DNA of 47,500 nucleotides from Symbiodinium natans. Its lineage: Eukaryota > Sar > Dinophyceae > Suessiales > Symbiodiniaceae. Positions 1-10,070 of this stretch are shown in pieces (the first letter of the stretch is position 1; each line of letters starts with the position of its first letter). The notes under the pieces are model-generated. The model did not search any database, was not told where the DNA came from, and saw nothing but the letters and a program-made list of their open reading frames with translations. Both the position numbers and the translations under genes were made by a program. The stretch covers positions 1 to 47,500 of the forward strand of contig CAJNDS010002201.1 of the NCBI GenBank assembly GCA_905221605.1, in the 5' to 3' direction.

Positions 1-455
1 TCTTCTTAAGGAACTTTAGGGCTTAGAGTTGAAGGAGGAATTTAAAGGAGCTTTCGGGTTTAGGGTTGGGGCTTAGGGTTTGGGGGTTTAGGAGGACCTT
101 AATTTAAGTTACCGTCACAGGGCTCAAAAAAACAGCATTGGGGATCGGAACGTAAATGATAGGGGATCTATATTCTAGGAATTTACACTAAATTCCTGAA
201 CAAGAGCCCAGTTGCATGCACGATTGGCGCCCACGGCTCCGACAAGGAATGCAGCGAAGGTCAAGAGGTAGATCACCTCAGAAACTGGTTGCTCTTTACC
301 CCCCAAGAAAAAGCTAACTTTTAGCTCCCTAAATATGAAATTAGAGGAACCCTAAACTTATGAAGTGTTAAAGTTGTAGTAAAGTCCCACCCAGGAAAGA
401 TGTTGAGATCGGCAGGAGGGTGGGGGGGCCTCGGGCTTTCGCCCCCTAAACCCCC
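1..455. other. Non-coding stretch with degenerate TTTAGGG-like tracts
   Basis: No convincing coding sequence is visible. The first 100 bases carry degenerate GGGTTTAGGG-like words and 410-465 is rich in CCCCCTAAACC. On the minus strand this is the region downstream of the TIR-like membrane protein gene, so it may hold its 3' untranslated region. Confidence 0.5.
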
Positions 456-2091
456 CTAAACCCCCAAACTAAGGTGGGTCGCCAAGGTCTGGAGGCAGTC
501 CCTCAATCTGCTGGACCGACGTTGCGCCCAGCGCTCGCAGGCGAAGACCACGAGCACGATCACTGCGGGAAACCAAATCAGGGTAAAGGCGATGAAGCCC
601 CCAACCTAGTTCATGGTTGGGTCAGTATTAGACCATGCAAATGTCCATTCTTTCTTGAATCTAAGTACCCACAAGAATGTGAAATTGCTACCCAACCATG
701 ACAAAGCAACGAGCCAGGCCACAAGGCCCTCGGAGGGGGCACCTGCTTTCCAGAGGCCGAGCCAGACATCGAGCGACCAGTTCGCGCTGGGAGCTGCCAG
801 CATGTAGATGTAGCCCAAGGGCATGCGGCCAGGGGTCCGGGTCAGCTCGCGTGCCCTCACACGGACGAGGCCCTGGACGAACTCGGAAAACGCAGGGAGG
901 CTGCCGTACCACTGCTCAATGGCGGCGTGGATGTTAGCTTTGTCAACCTCCATGGTGCAGTCCACATTTAAAACATCAAAGTTTGCCAGAACGTCGTCCA
1001 GCTCCACTTTCCAGCGGCACTTGCCCCGCAAGGAATGCAGCATCGGAGCCAACATCAGGGCGCAGGAGGCCAAGGTAAGCAGCAAGAACTCTTGGCTTGC
1101 AACTCGAATTCTCAGGAGTAGCGCCAGGCCACTCATGGCGAAGAGAATCAAGAAGAGCTGAGAAGCTACCGCCTCCACGTAGATAGGGGCTATGGTAATC
1201 TTGCCCTTCGGGTTCAACTTGCTAAAGGCCGCGAGCTCAAATACACACCAGAGGCGCGAGAACAGGGGCGTGTCCCAAAGCACGTGCAACTCTTCGGATG
1301 CTTCCAGAAAAGTTCCGAGGTTGTTGATGCCCTGCTGCATCAAGCGTTGGTCCCCCTGGTGGATGCATGCTACATCAACAAAGCACATGTCTCGCTTGCG
1401 GCACGGCAGATAGGGAGAGACGAACAATCCCACCAAGGCCGCCGAGGTCCCGAAGAGCGAGACCCAGTAGCTCATTGGAATGACGCCCGAGAACCCGATC
1501 GCAGTGCCTTCCGTTTCAAAGGTGAGAGGCAGCACCTCCAGCATGCAGAGCACCATCGAAAGGGTAACTCCCAGCACCCAACCGGCAAGCATGCAAGGCC
1601 AGCCACTGCTGAGGAGCAAAGACAGGACCTTTCGCCATCCCGGCGTAAGCCAAGTGTGAGAGAGGAACCGGTCCAGTCCTTCTACCGGCCTGGACGAGGC
1701 ATAGAGCTGAGAGCGCTCCGAGACGCTCAGTGCGTCGGGCGGGTGCCTCCAGACTCGACCGCCCCACCAGAGTGTCTGGCAGAAAGGGATCCCCCGCAGC
1801 AGCTGGCGGTCCGTTAGGGTGAGGTCCAGTGTTTTGGTCGAGCCGTGCGCGTCCACGGGCACTTCCTCCAGCTGTATGTCCTGCAGGCCGGCATCGCTCG
1901 ACTCCTGGAACAGCAAGCTCAAGCCCTATAAACCTTGGCCCTAAACAACAAGCAGGAGCCCGAAACCCCCCAGGCCGGCCCAGCCCATCCTGAAACACAG
2001 ACGCAGGCCGGTGTGTAACCTGCTCTACCTCCGCCTTCTGTTTCGGCTCGCACGGCGAGCAGCAAGTGTCGCCGCTTGGAGCTTGCCCCAT
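456..2091 (-). CDS. TIR-like domain multi-pass membrane protein (spliced)
   Basis: The main exon is open from 1926 to 669. It carries FLSHTW (about residues 86-91 counting from 1922), FVDVACIHQ (181-189) and RLWCVFELAAF (223-233). These match the conserved boxes of TIR-like domains: an FxSH start, a D-x-CI segment, and a WC-x-x-E helix whose Glu aligns with the catalytic Glu of NAD-cleaving TIRs (inference). Hydrophobic helices at about 105-127 and 150-170 interrupt the domain between its first and second boxes; more lie at 252-270, 276-298 and the C terminus. A 63-nt GT-AG intron (668-606) fits near the 3' end. Removing it joins ...SNFTFLW to VGGFIAFTLIWFPAVIV, another membrane helix, with a stop at 456-458. 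Position 1922 is TTG, so the true start is upstream. An ATG at 2091 opens MGQAPSGDTCC and would join through a short intron near 1959-1926 whose borders are uncertain. Function could be NAD-linked signalling or scaffolding; neither is shown. Confidence 0.6.
606..668 (-). other. 63-nt in-frame GT-AG intron of the TIR-like gene
   Basis: On the minus strand the segment starts GTACTTAG and ends GAACTAG. Its length is a multiple of 3, and the frame continues on the far side into a hydrophobic, clearly coding stretch. If retained, it adds 20 residues and then an in-frame TAG, giving a protein that lacks the last membrane helix. Confidence 0.6.
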
Positions 2092-2513
2092 CGGATCTCT
2101 GTCTACCCTAAAGCCTCAAGGCTGAGACGGATTGAGGATTTGAAGGGTTTGGGTGGTGCTCCTTGGATTGGCTGAGCCTTTCCCTTTTTGGGTGGTAGGG
2201 TATCGGGGTTCATCAGGTTTGGGAAGCTCGGGGGCTGTGCAACAGAAGCTGCGGAGGAAAACGAGAAGGGCGTCTGCAGGAATCTTGCCTCCGGCCCCTA
2301 AACCCTAATACCTGAACCCCAAAACTTCAAAACCCCAAAGCCTCCTGATGGTTGGAGTTGGGGGGTTGTGGAAGTTTCGTACTGCCCCAAGGTTAGTCGC
2401 CTGCAGCATGGGCCCCAAACGCTTCTGAAAAGCCATATGTGCAGGGTATATACATACAAATATGTACATGCATATGCATACGCATGTATGCATGTATGAT
2501 TCAGCCCCGGCGG
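2092..2513. other. Intergenic stretch, no gene seen
   Basis: This is the region upstream of the TIR-like gene. It holds scattered CCCTAAACCC-like words (near 2298) and alternating ATGCAT/ATACAT words from 2440. I see no TATA box or spliced-leader relic I can defend. Confidence 0.4.
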
Positions 2514-2977
2514 GCCCCCCCCCCCTCCCCCCTACCCCCCCAACCCCCCCCCCCTCAATGGTACCCCCCCCCCCCCCCCCCCCCCTGTGGTGTGGTTGGG
2601 GGTTCGTTTTAGGGTTTTAGGGTTTAGGGTTTAGGTTTAGGGTTTAGGGTTTTAGGGTTTTAGGGTTTTAGGGTTTAGGGTTTAGGGTTTACGGTTTAGG
2701 GTTTTAGGGTTTAGGGTTTAGGGTTTTCCCCGCGGATGGGGTACTAAGATGATCCCCCCCCCCCTGTGGTGTGGTTGGGGGTTGGTTTTAGGGTTAGGGT
2801 TTAGGGTTCAGGGTTTTAGGGTTTAGGGTTTAAGGTTTAAGACTTAAGGTTTAGGGTTTAGGGTTAGGGTTTAGGTTTTAGGGTTTAGGGTTTAGGGTTT
2901 AGGGTTTAGGGTTTAGGGTTTAGGGTTTAGGGGGGGGGGGGGGGGGGGGGGATACCCAGGACGCTCGACGCTGAACC
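2514..2977 (+). repeat. Poly-C / TTTAGGG / poly-G repeat block
   Basis: A C-rich tract (2514-2585) is followed by TTTAGGG-type repeats at about 2606-2727. A second copy of the same lead-in, CTGTGGTGTGGTTGGGGG (2586 and 2764), is followed by more TTTAGGG repeats to 2929 and then a run of 22 G (2930-2951). Heptamers vary (TTTTAGGG, TTAGGG, TTCAGGG). TTTAGGG is the usual telomere heptamer of plants and dinoflagellates. This copy is interstitial because coding sequence lies on both sides. The roughly 180-bp periodic lead-in shows the block grew by duplication. Confidence 0.85.
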
Positions 2978-3205
2978 ATGTATGCATGTATGCATGTATG
3001 CATGTATGCATGTATGCATGTACGCATGTATGCATGTATGCATGTATGCATGTACGCATGTACGCATGTATGCATGTATGCATGTATGCATGTATGCATG
3101 TATGCATGTACGCATGTACGCATGTACGCATGTACGCATGTATGCATGTATGCATGCATGTACGCATGTTTTCATGCATGTATGTATGTATGTACGTATG
3201 TATGA
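2978..3205 (+). repeat. Octamer array CATGTATG / CATGTACG
   Basis: About 28 tandem copies of an 8-bp unit, CATGTATG with a common CATGTACG variant. The unit contains the ATGCAT palindrome across junctions. Order decays at the right end into TATGTATG. Peptides with repeated MHAY/CMYA that can be read through it come from the repeat. Confidence 0.9.
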
Positions 3206-3482
3206 GCAAATAAACAAATAAACAAATAAACAAATAAACAAATAAACAAATAAACAAATAAACAAATAAACAAATAAACAAATAAACAAATAAACAAATA
3301 AACAAATAAACAAATAAACAAGTAATCAAATAAACAAATAAACAAATAAACAAGTAATCAAATAAACAAATAAACAAATAAACAAGTAAACAAATAAACA
3401 AATAAACAAAAAACGAAAAACAAAAAAGCAAATAAGCAAATGGGCAAATAAGCAAATAAGCAAATAAACAAAAGCACAAATA
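3206..3482 (+). repeat. Octamer array AAATAAAC
   Basis: About 30 tandem copies of CAAATAAA, with CAAGTAAT and CAAGTAAA variants from about 3320 and decay to CAAATAAG after 3420. It abuts the preceding octamer array directly and has the same 8-bp period but an unrelated sequence. Confidence 0.9.
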
Positions 3483-4345
3483 CATGAATCAATACATAAT
3501 GAATATATTTATATATATATGTATATACATATATATCCCTCCGAAACTTTCATTGGCAAAAAAATCAAGGATTTTCATGAAAAGGGTCCCGAGACCGTTT
3601 AAAAACAATTCCAGAAAAGTTCTACGAATGAATCGTTGGAAGGCCTCCATTCTACGATATGTGTAAGGTGTTGCTTGCCTTCGAGAAACCATTTCAATGA
3701 CTTTCCCAGGAATTTTCATGAAGAGGGACCTTGGGCCATTCTCGTGAAACTTCCCAGAGTTTGAGTGAAACGGCCCAAAGTTTTGGGCGACACGTACGGA
3801 CGACATCACATAGGAGAGCGCCGTTTTATATAGAAAATATATAGGAGAAACAGTTCATGAAGATAATTCTGATCATTCCTGAATATTTGACAAATTTGGC
3901 GAAAGATCTTCTGCAATCTATATATGAAACACAGATATCCTAATGGCACACCAAAAAGCACAAACATGCATGAAATAAACTCGATTGCATATTAAAGAAT
4001 GAAAATGTGAACCCTTCTATTGAATGAGAAATATGAAAATGAAATCATATCCAATATATAGTAATCTGTATAAATATAAAACATATACATGTATATATAC
4101 ATCTTTCCTAAATCAGAGAAGTTCCAATTAATCATAAGACATATCTCTTCCCCCCTCAAAGAACGATTAACCATATTTATGAACTCGTCAAAATAGAAAC
4201 TTTCAGATTTTTGAAATCTCAATACCTTCTCCCAAAGAAATAGATTCTAGGACTTACGATATAGGATGTAATTAGACATACAAATCCTTAAATCATTTCC
4301 CACAGTACATACCAAACCCTACCTAAATTTTAGGGTTTTTTGCCA
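3483..4345. other. AT-rich island without a gene
   Basis: Base composition falls sharply against the surrounding DNA. TATATA-rich words occur near 3505-3535, 3830-3845 and 4040-4100. Between 3555 and 3740 there are two related words, ATTTTCATGAA plus AGGG(T/A)CC, suggesting a short diverged duplication. Short reading frames are present but show no domain-like pattern. Confidence 0.45.
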
Positions 4346-5089
4346 CGCACTGCCCTCGTTCGCACGCAGATTTAAGGTGAAGGGTTTAGGGCTTAGGGTT
4401 CAGGATTTGGGGTTGAGTTGTGGGTTTACGTTTAAATGGTTACATGTTTCAAACCGAGGTTTAGGATTTACTAGATTGACGTATCGCCATCTGGAAGAAA
4501 GCCAGGAAAGACACGATTACTTCTCCAGGAATGCATCTCCATCATGTTGCCACGCCGCGCACATGCGTGCACATGTCGCTGAGGCCACCGCCGGAAGCCC
4601 GAGTCTCTTACCCTTACCAATCTTGTCAGCTGATCCGATTTCACTGCCGGACACATCTTCCGATGCTTTGTGTTTAGTGGCCTCTTATATGATTGACGCT
4701 TTTGGGGACAGAAGTCTCTCGCGTCGGTCGCTGCCAAGATACGAGCTACGAAGAAGGACATAAGACTTATTGACCGTTGCATGTGTGATGGCTTGGATGG
4801 AAATTTCAGGATTCTAGTCCATTCCGCCATTCAACATGTGCGCCATTTTACGCTCGAACAAACAGGGTTGCCCTGTCCTAGTCTGCCCAGGTCCTACACA
4901 CCCGCATGCGAGTTCAGCATGCAGGGCACTGTGACCTTGGGTCTATGGGTTCGGCGCAGCCATTGTGGCGAGCAGAGATGCATGAGGACCTGAGCCAATG
5001 GGCCCTTTCACCCTCCAACTCTTTCTTCGGACGACTTGGTTAAAATACCATATACAATAATATATTATAATATGCTAGAAATATACTAT
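4346..5089. other. Unassigned stretch; both strands open at 4490-4760
   Basis: After a TTTAGGG-like word near 4380, 4377-4763 is open on the plus strand and 4471-4830 on the minus strand. Neither peptide shows a recognisable motif. Given the strand bias of the recognisable genes, the minus frame (119 codons from ATG at 4830) is the likelier if one is real. Confidence 0.2.
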
Positions 5090-5165
5090 CATTTACTAAT
5101 ACTATAACATACTATAACATACCATAACATACTATAACATACTATATTCTATAACATACTATTAC
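5090..5165 (+). repeat. 10-bp array ATAACATACT (left block)
   Basis: About seven copies of a decamer of the form ATAACATACT/ATAACATACC. The same decamer resumes at 6198, on the other side of the 41-bp satellite. Confidence 0.85.
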
Positions 5166-5427
5166 GCCAGCGTAGACCCCAAACAGTGAGGAGGGCCAGA
5201 AAAGGCCAAAGAAGGCCAGAAGAGCACCGACACTACCGGGGACAAAAAGTACAAAAGTTCGTGGGGGCCCGAATTCCCTTGGGGGTCAAAAAGACGCCAA
5301 CCACTGGGGGCTCAGAGGGTTTTTTTTCGGGCTTAGGGCTTAGGGCTCAACCCAGCAAACCCTAAACCCTAAAGCCCCCGCTAAACATTGTGAACAATCA
5401 CAAAGCCAGCTAAAAGCTTCATTTTCA
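5166..5427. other. Unassigned spacer
   Basis: No gene seen. It holds a GGCCAGAAAAGGCCAAAGAAGG-like purine patch and a TTAGGGCTTAGGGCT word at 5337 next to AAACCCTAAACCC at 5358. Confidence 0.35.
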
Positions 5428-6150
5428 AGTGTTCCCATCGCTTCAGACAGCAGGAGCATCGAAATGCAACAGATTTCGCACGAAACCACAGCGGGAGCAT
5501 CGAAACGCAACAGAAACCGCGAGAAACCACAGCGGGAGCGTCGAAAGCAAGGCCCCGCCCCACCGCGTGCGCCGTTGCGGTCGGCAACCTCAGCGGCCCT
5601 TTAGAAGAGGCCTGAAGAAGCTACGAGAGGCCGGAATTCGCGCGAACCGCAGCGGCAGCATCGAAACGCAACGGAATTCGCGCAAAACCACAGCGGGAGC
5701 ATCGAAACCAAGGCCCCGTCCCACCGCGCGCGCCGTTGCGGTCAGCAACCTAAAGTGGCCCCCCCAAAGGTCTGAAGAGGCCACGAGAGGCCGGAATTCG
5801 CGCGAAACCACAGCGGGAGCATCAAAATGCAACGGAATTCGCGCGAAACCACAGCTGGAGCATCGAAACGCAACGGAATTCGCGCGAAACCACAGCGGGA
5901 GCGTCGAAACCAAGGACCCGTCGCACCGCGCGCGCCGTTGCGGTCGCCCCCAGAAGAGGCCTGAAGAGGCCACGAGAGGCCGGAATTCGCGCGAAACCAC
6001 AGCGGGAGCATCGAAATGCAACGGAATTCGCGCGAAACCACAGTGGCAGCATCGAAACGCAACGGAATTCGCGCGAAACCACAGCGGGAGCGTCGAAGCC
6101 AAGGCCCGTCCCACCGCCGCGCGCGCCGTTGCGGTCAGCAACCAATTCCT
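5428..6150 (+). repeat. GC-rich satellite with a 41-bp monomer and higher-order units
   Basis: The monomer reads GGAATTCGCGCGAAACCACA then GCGGGAGCATCGAAACGCAAC (41 bp). One to three monomers alternate with a spacer block containing CCGCGCGCGCCGTTGCGGTC (near 5562, 5724, 5926, 6118) and a GAAGAGGC-CACGAGAGGCC block, so the array has a higher-order unit of roughly 160-200 bp. Because 41 is not a multiple of 3 and the monomer has few stops, several frames stay open on both strands (up to 257 codons at 5429-6202). That explains the open frames without a gene. Confidence 0.85.
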
Positions 6151-6194
6151 TTACTCTGAACGTAAGAACCCCATTGTGCAAGCACTGTTTGGGG

Positions 6195-6745
6195 AACTAT
6201 AGCATACTATAACATACTATAACATACTATAACATACTATAACATACTATAACATACTATAACATACTATGACATACTATGACATACTATAACATACTAT
6301 AACATACTATAACATACTATAACATACTATAACATACCATAACATACTATAACATACCATAACATACCATAACATACTATAACATACCATAACATACGAT
6401 AATATACTATAATATACTGTATATACCGAAGACCTTGCCATGAAGCGACATGGCTTTCCGAGCCCCGGGCCTCCCTCTTGCGTCGGCTCTGACCCAGCAC
6501 AACGCTGGGCAGTCTGCATAAGGACAGAGCAACAGAAGACACAACAATAGACTATAATATACTATAATAAACTATAATATACTATAACATACTATAATAT
6601 ACTATAATATACTATAACATACTATAATATACTATAATATACTGTAATATACTATAATATACTATAATAAACTATAATATACTATAAATCTACTATAATA
6701 TACTATATTATACTGTATACTATATATACGACAAGATACTATACT
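6195..6745 (+). repeat. 10-bp array ATAACATACT (right blocks)
   Basis: Two blocks, about 6198-6420 and 6548-6745, share the decamer family of the left block. The first is mostly ATAACATACT; the second shifts toward ATAATATACT. They are separated by about 125 bp of unique sequence (6421-6547). Confidence 0.85.
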
Positions 6746-8889
6746 ATACTACACATGGCGGCACCATGCACATGCACCAAGCACAAGCAACGTAGACATG
6801 TGGCGGAAAGGCGTGCCTTAGAGCTTCAACATGACGGACCGGACTTTCCACACCAAATTTCCCAAGCACAATAGGACAACCTATTTTTGCTACCCACTAG
6901 CAGACTCAACACATCAGAGACCGGGCTCTACAACAAACTAACGGCAATCATGTTGGCGGCATGACTGTCTTGACGCTCCTCCATTGTAAGCAAACATAGT
7001 GGCGAAGCATCAGAATATCTGACGCATGTCTACTGTCCCACTTGTTTGCCTCTGCGGCATCCGTTGCATCGACCGCTGGTGCGTCCTGCTCACGAACACT
7101 GAACCCCAATATACCTCGACACAGAGTGGCAGCCAAGGGTGCATTCTCCCTTCTCTTCTTCGCATGCGCCCGGTCCCCCTCTCTCTTCCTTGTTTCTCTT
7201 CTTCTCCCGTGTTTCGGGAACCCAACTTATTAGATGCCGACCGCGAACTTCCACCTTTTAGCCCAATCGCACCTACTTACCGTCGCCGTGAATTTTGCCT
7301 GTAGGATCTTGTCGGGGACCTGCAGAAACATACTGGTAGTGTAGAAGCGGCAAGGACGACCGGCCGGCAGCAAATCATCCAAACCCCCTTCCTCCCCCCG
7401 TCTGAACTGTGGCCATCCATGGCCCTACTCGAGTTGGTAAGACCCCGCGAAGAAGGAGCCAGATTTTCTTTTGGGTGTGTTTTTTTTGGGTATGTTTTTG
7501 GGTTTAGGGTGTGATTTTGAATTTCCTAGCTTTCCACTTTCCCTCGCACCAGATTTCGTGACGCATGCATGGCTCAAGCTGGGGGCGCTGTTGGCTCTCT
7601 TTCTCACCCCTCTCTCAAGCATCAACCAGGATTGCGCAGCGACTTTGTTCCATCCAAGCGTGCAGGCCATCGTGACCTCGCACAGTCGGCGCAGTAAGCA
7701 GAATGCATGTGGCTCCCAAACACAGGATATCGCCCCCTCCATCCCCCTCTCTCGCCCACAAGAAGCAGTGTAAACTGGACCGCACCCTCGCCAACTACTA
7801 GGGCCAACCGCTACCCATGTGAATGAACGCCTCAGATTGGATAATCGTCTCATTCACAGACTATACCCCCTTGCCCTCCCACCTGGCACTACCTGGGCTT
7901 GAGACAAACTTGGACGTCCACCACCCGTGTTGCAATAAGAACAGACAGGGGATGGCACGATCATCTGAGATGTTTGCGAACATTTGGCGGCTTCGCTCAA
8001 GCGTTCGCTTTGTTTAGGGAGAACTCACCGACTTTTGGGAATGGCTTTGAACTTTTCGGAATGGTCGAGTTAGTTTTGGCGTTCGCGCGCAAGATAAATA
8101 TTTGATGTGAACTGTCGCGAAAAGCGGATGTCGCGGAAATAAAGACTTCGGGGCTCAGGCAGGTTTAGCAGCTTGGGCAAAGTTTTCGAATGTTTGCGAA
8201 CATTAGCGAATCTCTGAATTGTTGTGAAAACTTATGGAAGGGCGACGTGATAGGACTTAGACTTAGAAAGACTTCGCCACATTGTTTGTAGTTTCGGTTT
8301 TGAGGCTAATGAATATACATCGGAATTGTGAGTCCTCGAGCAATGAGGCACCTTGATGCCTGCAAGTTTGCACAGGAATCTCAAATTAAACCCTCCTAGG
8401 GTCTTTACGTATTGTGATCAGGAATCAAAGGGACAACCGACTGAAGAATACGGCGTCTGGTCTTACACGGGAGCGCCCCGTTCCACAGCACTTTTCATTG
8501 CTTGTCGTTTTTCGGAATTTTGCGAAAAGCGTGTAACTCCTGCAGGACAGGGTGTGGATTTGGTTGGCTTCGATTGGCAACGGCCACGCAGGCAGGTTGA
8601 TGTCAGTTGACGTTGGCGGGCTTTCAGGTACCAAGTCCATCTGCGAGCGCTCCACATGAATCACTGGAAGGCAAAAAACAACTACGTATATGCCGTTCAA
8701 CCCTGAGGTGCGCACGAAAAGAACACCCGAAGCAACTCAAGCTTAATTATCGACACCACGTAACAGGGGCCACATGAACACGTGTAGATGTAAGCATGGC
8801 TGCATGGTCCTTCTTTGCAACCTCAAATTACTCGAGCTGCTATCAGGATGGATGACTTTCGCTAAGGAACAATCTAAGCTGAAGACTGC
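6746..8889. other. Long unassigned stretch
   Basis: No recognisable gene. Open frames at 7026-7304 (+), 7425-7853 (-) and 8353-8610 (+) show no domain signature. A GGGTTTAGGG word lies at 7499. Two near-identical inverted-repeat words occur at 7968-7983 and 8190-8205 (see findings). Confidence 0.35.
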
Positions 8890-9056
8890 AGACCGTGAAA
8901 TTCCTTGTGATACGAAGTACTGAAACAGAGTCTCTAAGGTCACTGCCATCCAACTGGTCCAAAGCAGCGAGCAGGGTTTGGTTCAAGGCGGTGATATTCG
9001 CCTCCACGAATCGAACATCAGCATAAGCAAGGTCATTGCTGGCGTGCTGCGTGCCC
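8890..9056 (-). CDS. Possible orphan exon, acidic helical peptide
   Basis: On the minus strand an ACACTAG acceptor precedes an open stretch reading GTQHASNDLAYADVRFVEAN and then ITALNQTLLAALDQLDG. Its composition looks coding: amphipathic, few rare residues. No family is recognised and the 3' border is not determined. If real, the upstream intron would hold the GT-rich microsatellites at 9210-9361. It could also be a chance open frame. Confidence 0.35.
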
Positions 9057-9209
9057 CTAGTGTTCACATGAACGTGACTTAGACGCGTCTTGCACTGCCT
9101 GCAGTGTTCTACTCTTCTCCAAGGAGCAGGCCATGACATCGGAAGACCACCAAGTCCCCAGCTCCAATCCAAGCGATGGCCTTCCACGAAAAGGTAGGTT
9201 TGTGTTAGT

Positions 9210-9299
9210 GTGTGACCGCGTGTGACCGTGTGTGAGTGACCGTGCGTGACCGTGCGTGACCGTGTGGGACCGTGTGCGACCGTGTGTGACCGTGTGTGA

Positions 9300-9344
<45 letters not shown>

Positions 9345-9361
9345 TGTCTGTGTGTGTGTGT
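9210..9361 (+). repeat. GTGTGACCGT decamer array grading into (GT)n
   Basis: Irregular repeats of GTGTGACCGT (variants GCGTGACCGT, GTGGGACCGT) run from about 9213 to 9302, then a nearly pure GT dinucleotide tract follows to 9361. Confidence 0.85.
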
Positions 9362-9443
9362 GACCGTGTGCGACCACACTAGTTCATAGGCGCAGGGGGT
9401 CACGGCCACTTCTTCGGCTTTTTCGTCTTTGCAGCGTTCTAAC

Positions 9444-9829
9444 TTATTCTGTTAATGCACGTAAAAGGCGGAGGGTGCAGAGCACAGTGGAGACTGCACC
9501 CAACAAAGCTATCCACCATCCTGCTGTATGAAGCGCCATATTCGCTGCTGTCAATGTGCCAGGCAAGTGTGCTGCCATTCTCAACATCTGGCTGCCAACG
9601 TGTTTGCCCAAGCGCCGGCCTTTGCTTGTGCTGGCAACATCATGAAACAGGAGCGCAGTTGGCGATCCCAGAACAAGAGAATGGACAGTGCCCTCCCAGC
9701 AGGTATTCACGGCACTCAACGTGCCAACAGCGGGCTTCACATCTTCAGAGATGCAGCCTCAATTCTCGCATTCAGTTCATGCGTGCACAATCGAAAAAGG
9801 CCATTACTCTCGCTCGCAAGGGGTGGATG
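9444..9829 (-). other. Open stretch between two microsatellites, possible exon
   Basis: Two minus-strand frames are open at 9470-9600. One gives AWHIDSSEYGASYSRMVDSF, which looks coding; another gives a hydrophobic segment with GWWIALLGAVSTVLCTLRLL. They cannot both be real and I cannot choose between them from sequence alone. Confidence 0.2.
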
Positions 9830-10070
9830 TGTGTGTGTGTGTGTGTCTGTGTGTCTGTGTGTCTGTGTGTCTGTGTGTCTGTGTGTCTGTGTGTCTGTGT
9901 GTCTGTGTGTCTGTGTGTCTGTGTGTCTGTGTGTCTGTGTGTCTGTGTGTCTGTGTGTCTGTGTGTCTGTGTGTCTGTGTGTCTGTGTGTCTGTGTGTCT
10001 GTGTGTCTGTGTGTCTGTGTGTCTGTGTGTCTGTGTGTCTGTGTGTCTGTGTGTCTGTGTGTCTGTGTGT
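9830..10070 (+). repeat. Octamer array GTGTGTCT
   Basis: About 29 near-perfect copies of GTGTGTCT, preceded by a short (GT)n tract. Hundred-codon open frames of alternating Cys/Val or Thr/Gln/His read through it and are artefacts of the repeat. Confidence 0.95.

Noticed and set aside
1516-2091. 191-codon frame as an independent protein
   Set aside because: After the first 40 or so codons it is a shifted reading of the TIR-like exon; only its start is kept as a possible first exon.
2606-2951. A true chromosome end
   Set aside because: Coding sequence and other repeats lie on both sides and the heptamers are degenerate, so this is interstitial.
2913-3485. 190-codon and shorter Tyr/Cys/His-rich proteins
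   Set aside because: They arise from the two octamer arrays, which keep all frames open.
5429-6202. 257-codon Arg/Ala/Ser-rich protein
   Set aside because: The 41-bp satellite leaves several frames on both strands open at once, and the flanks are repeat DNA. A transcribed repeat protein is not excluded but unsupported.
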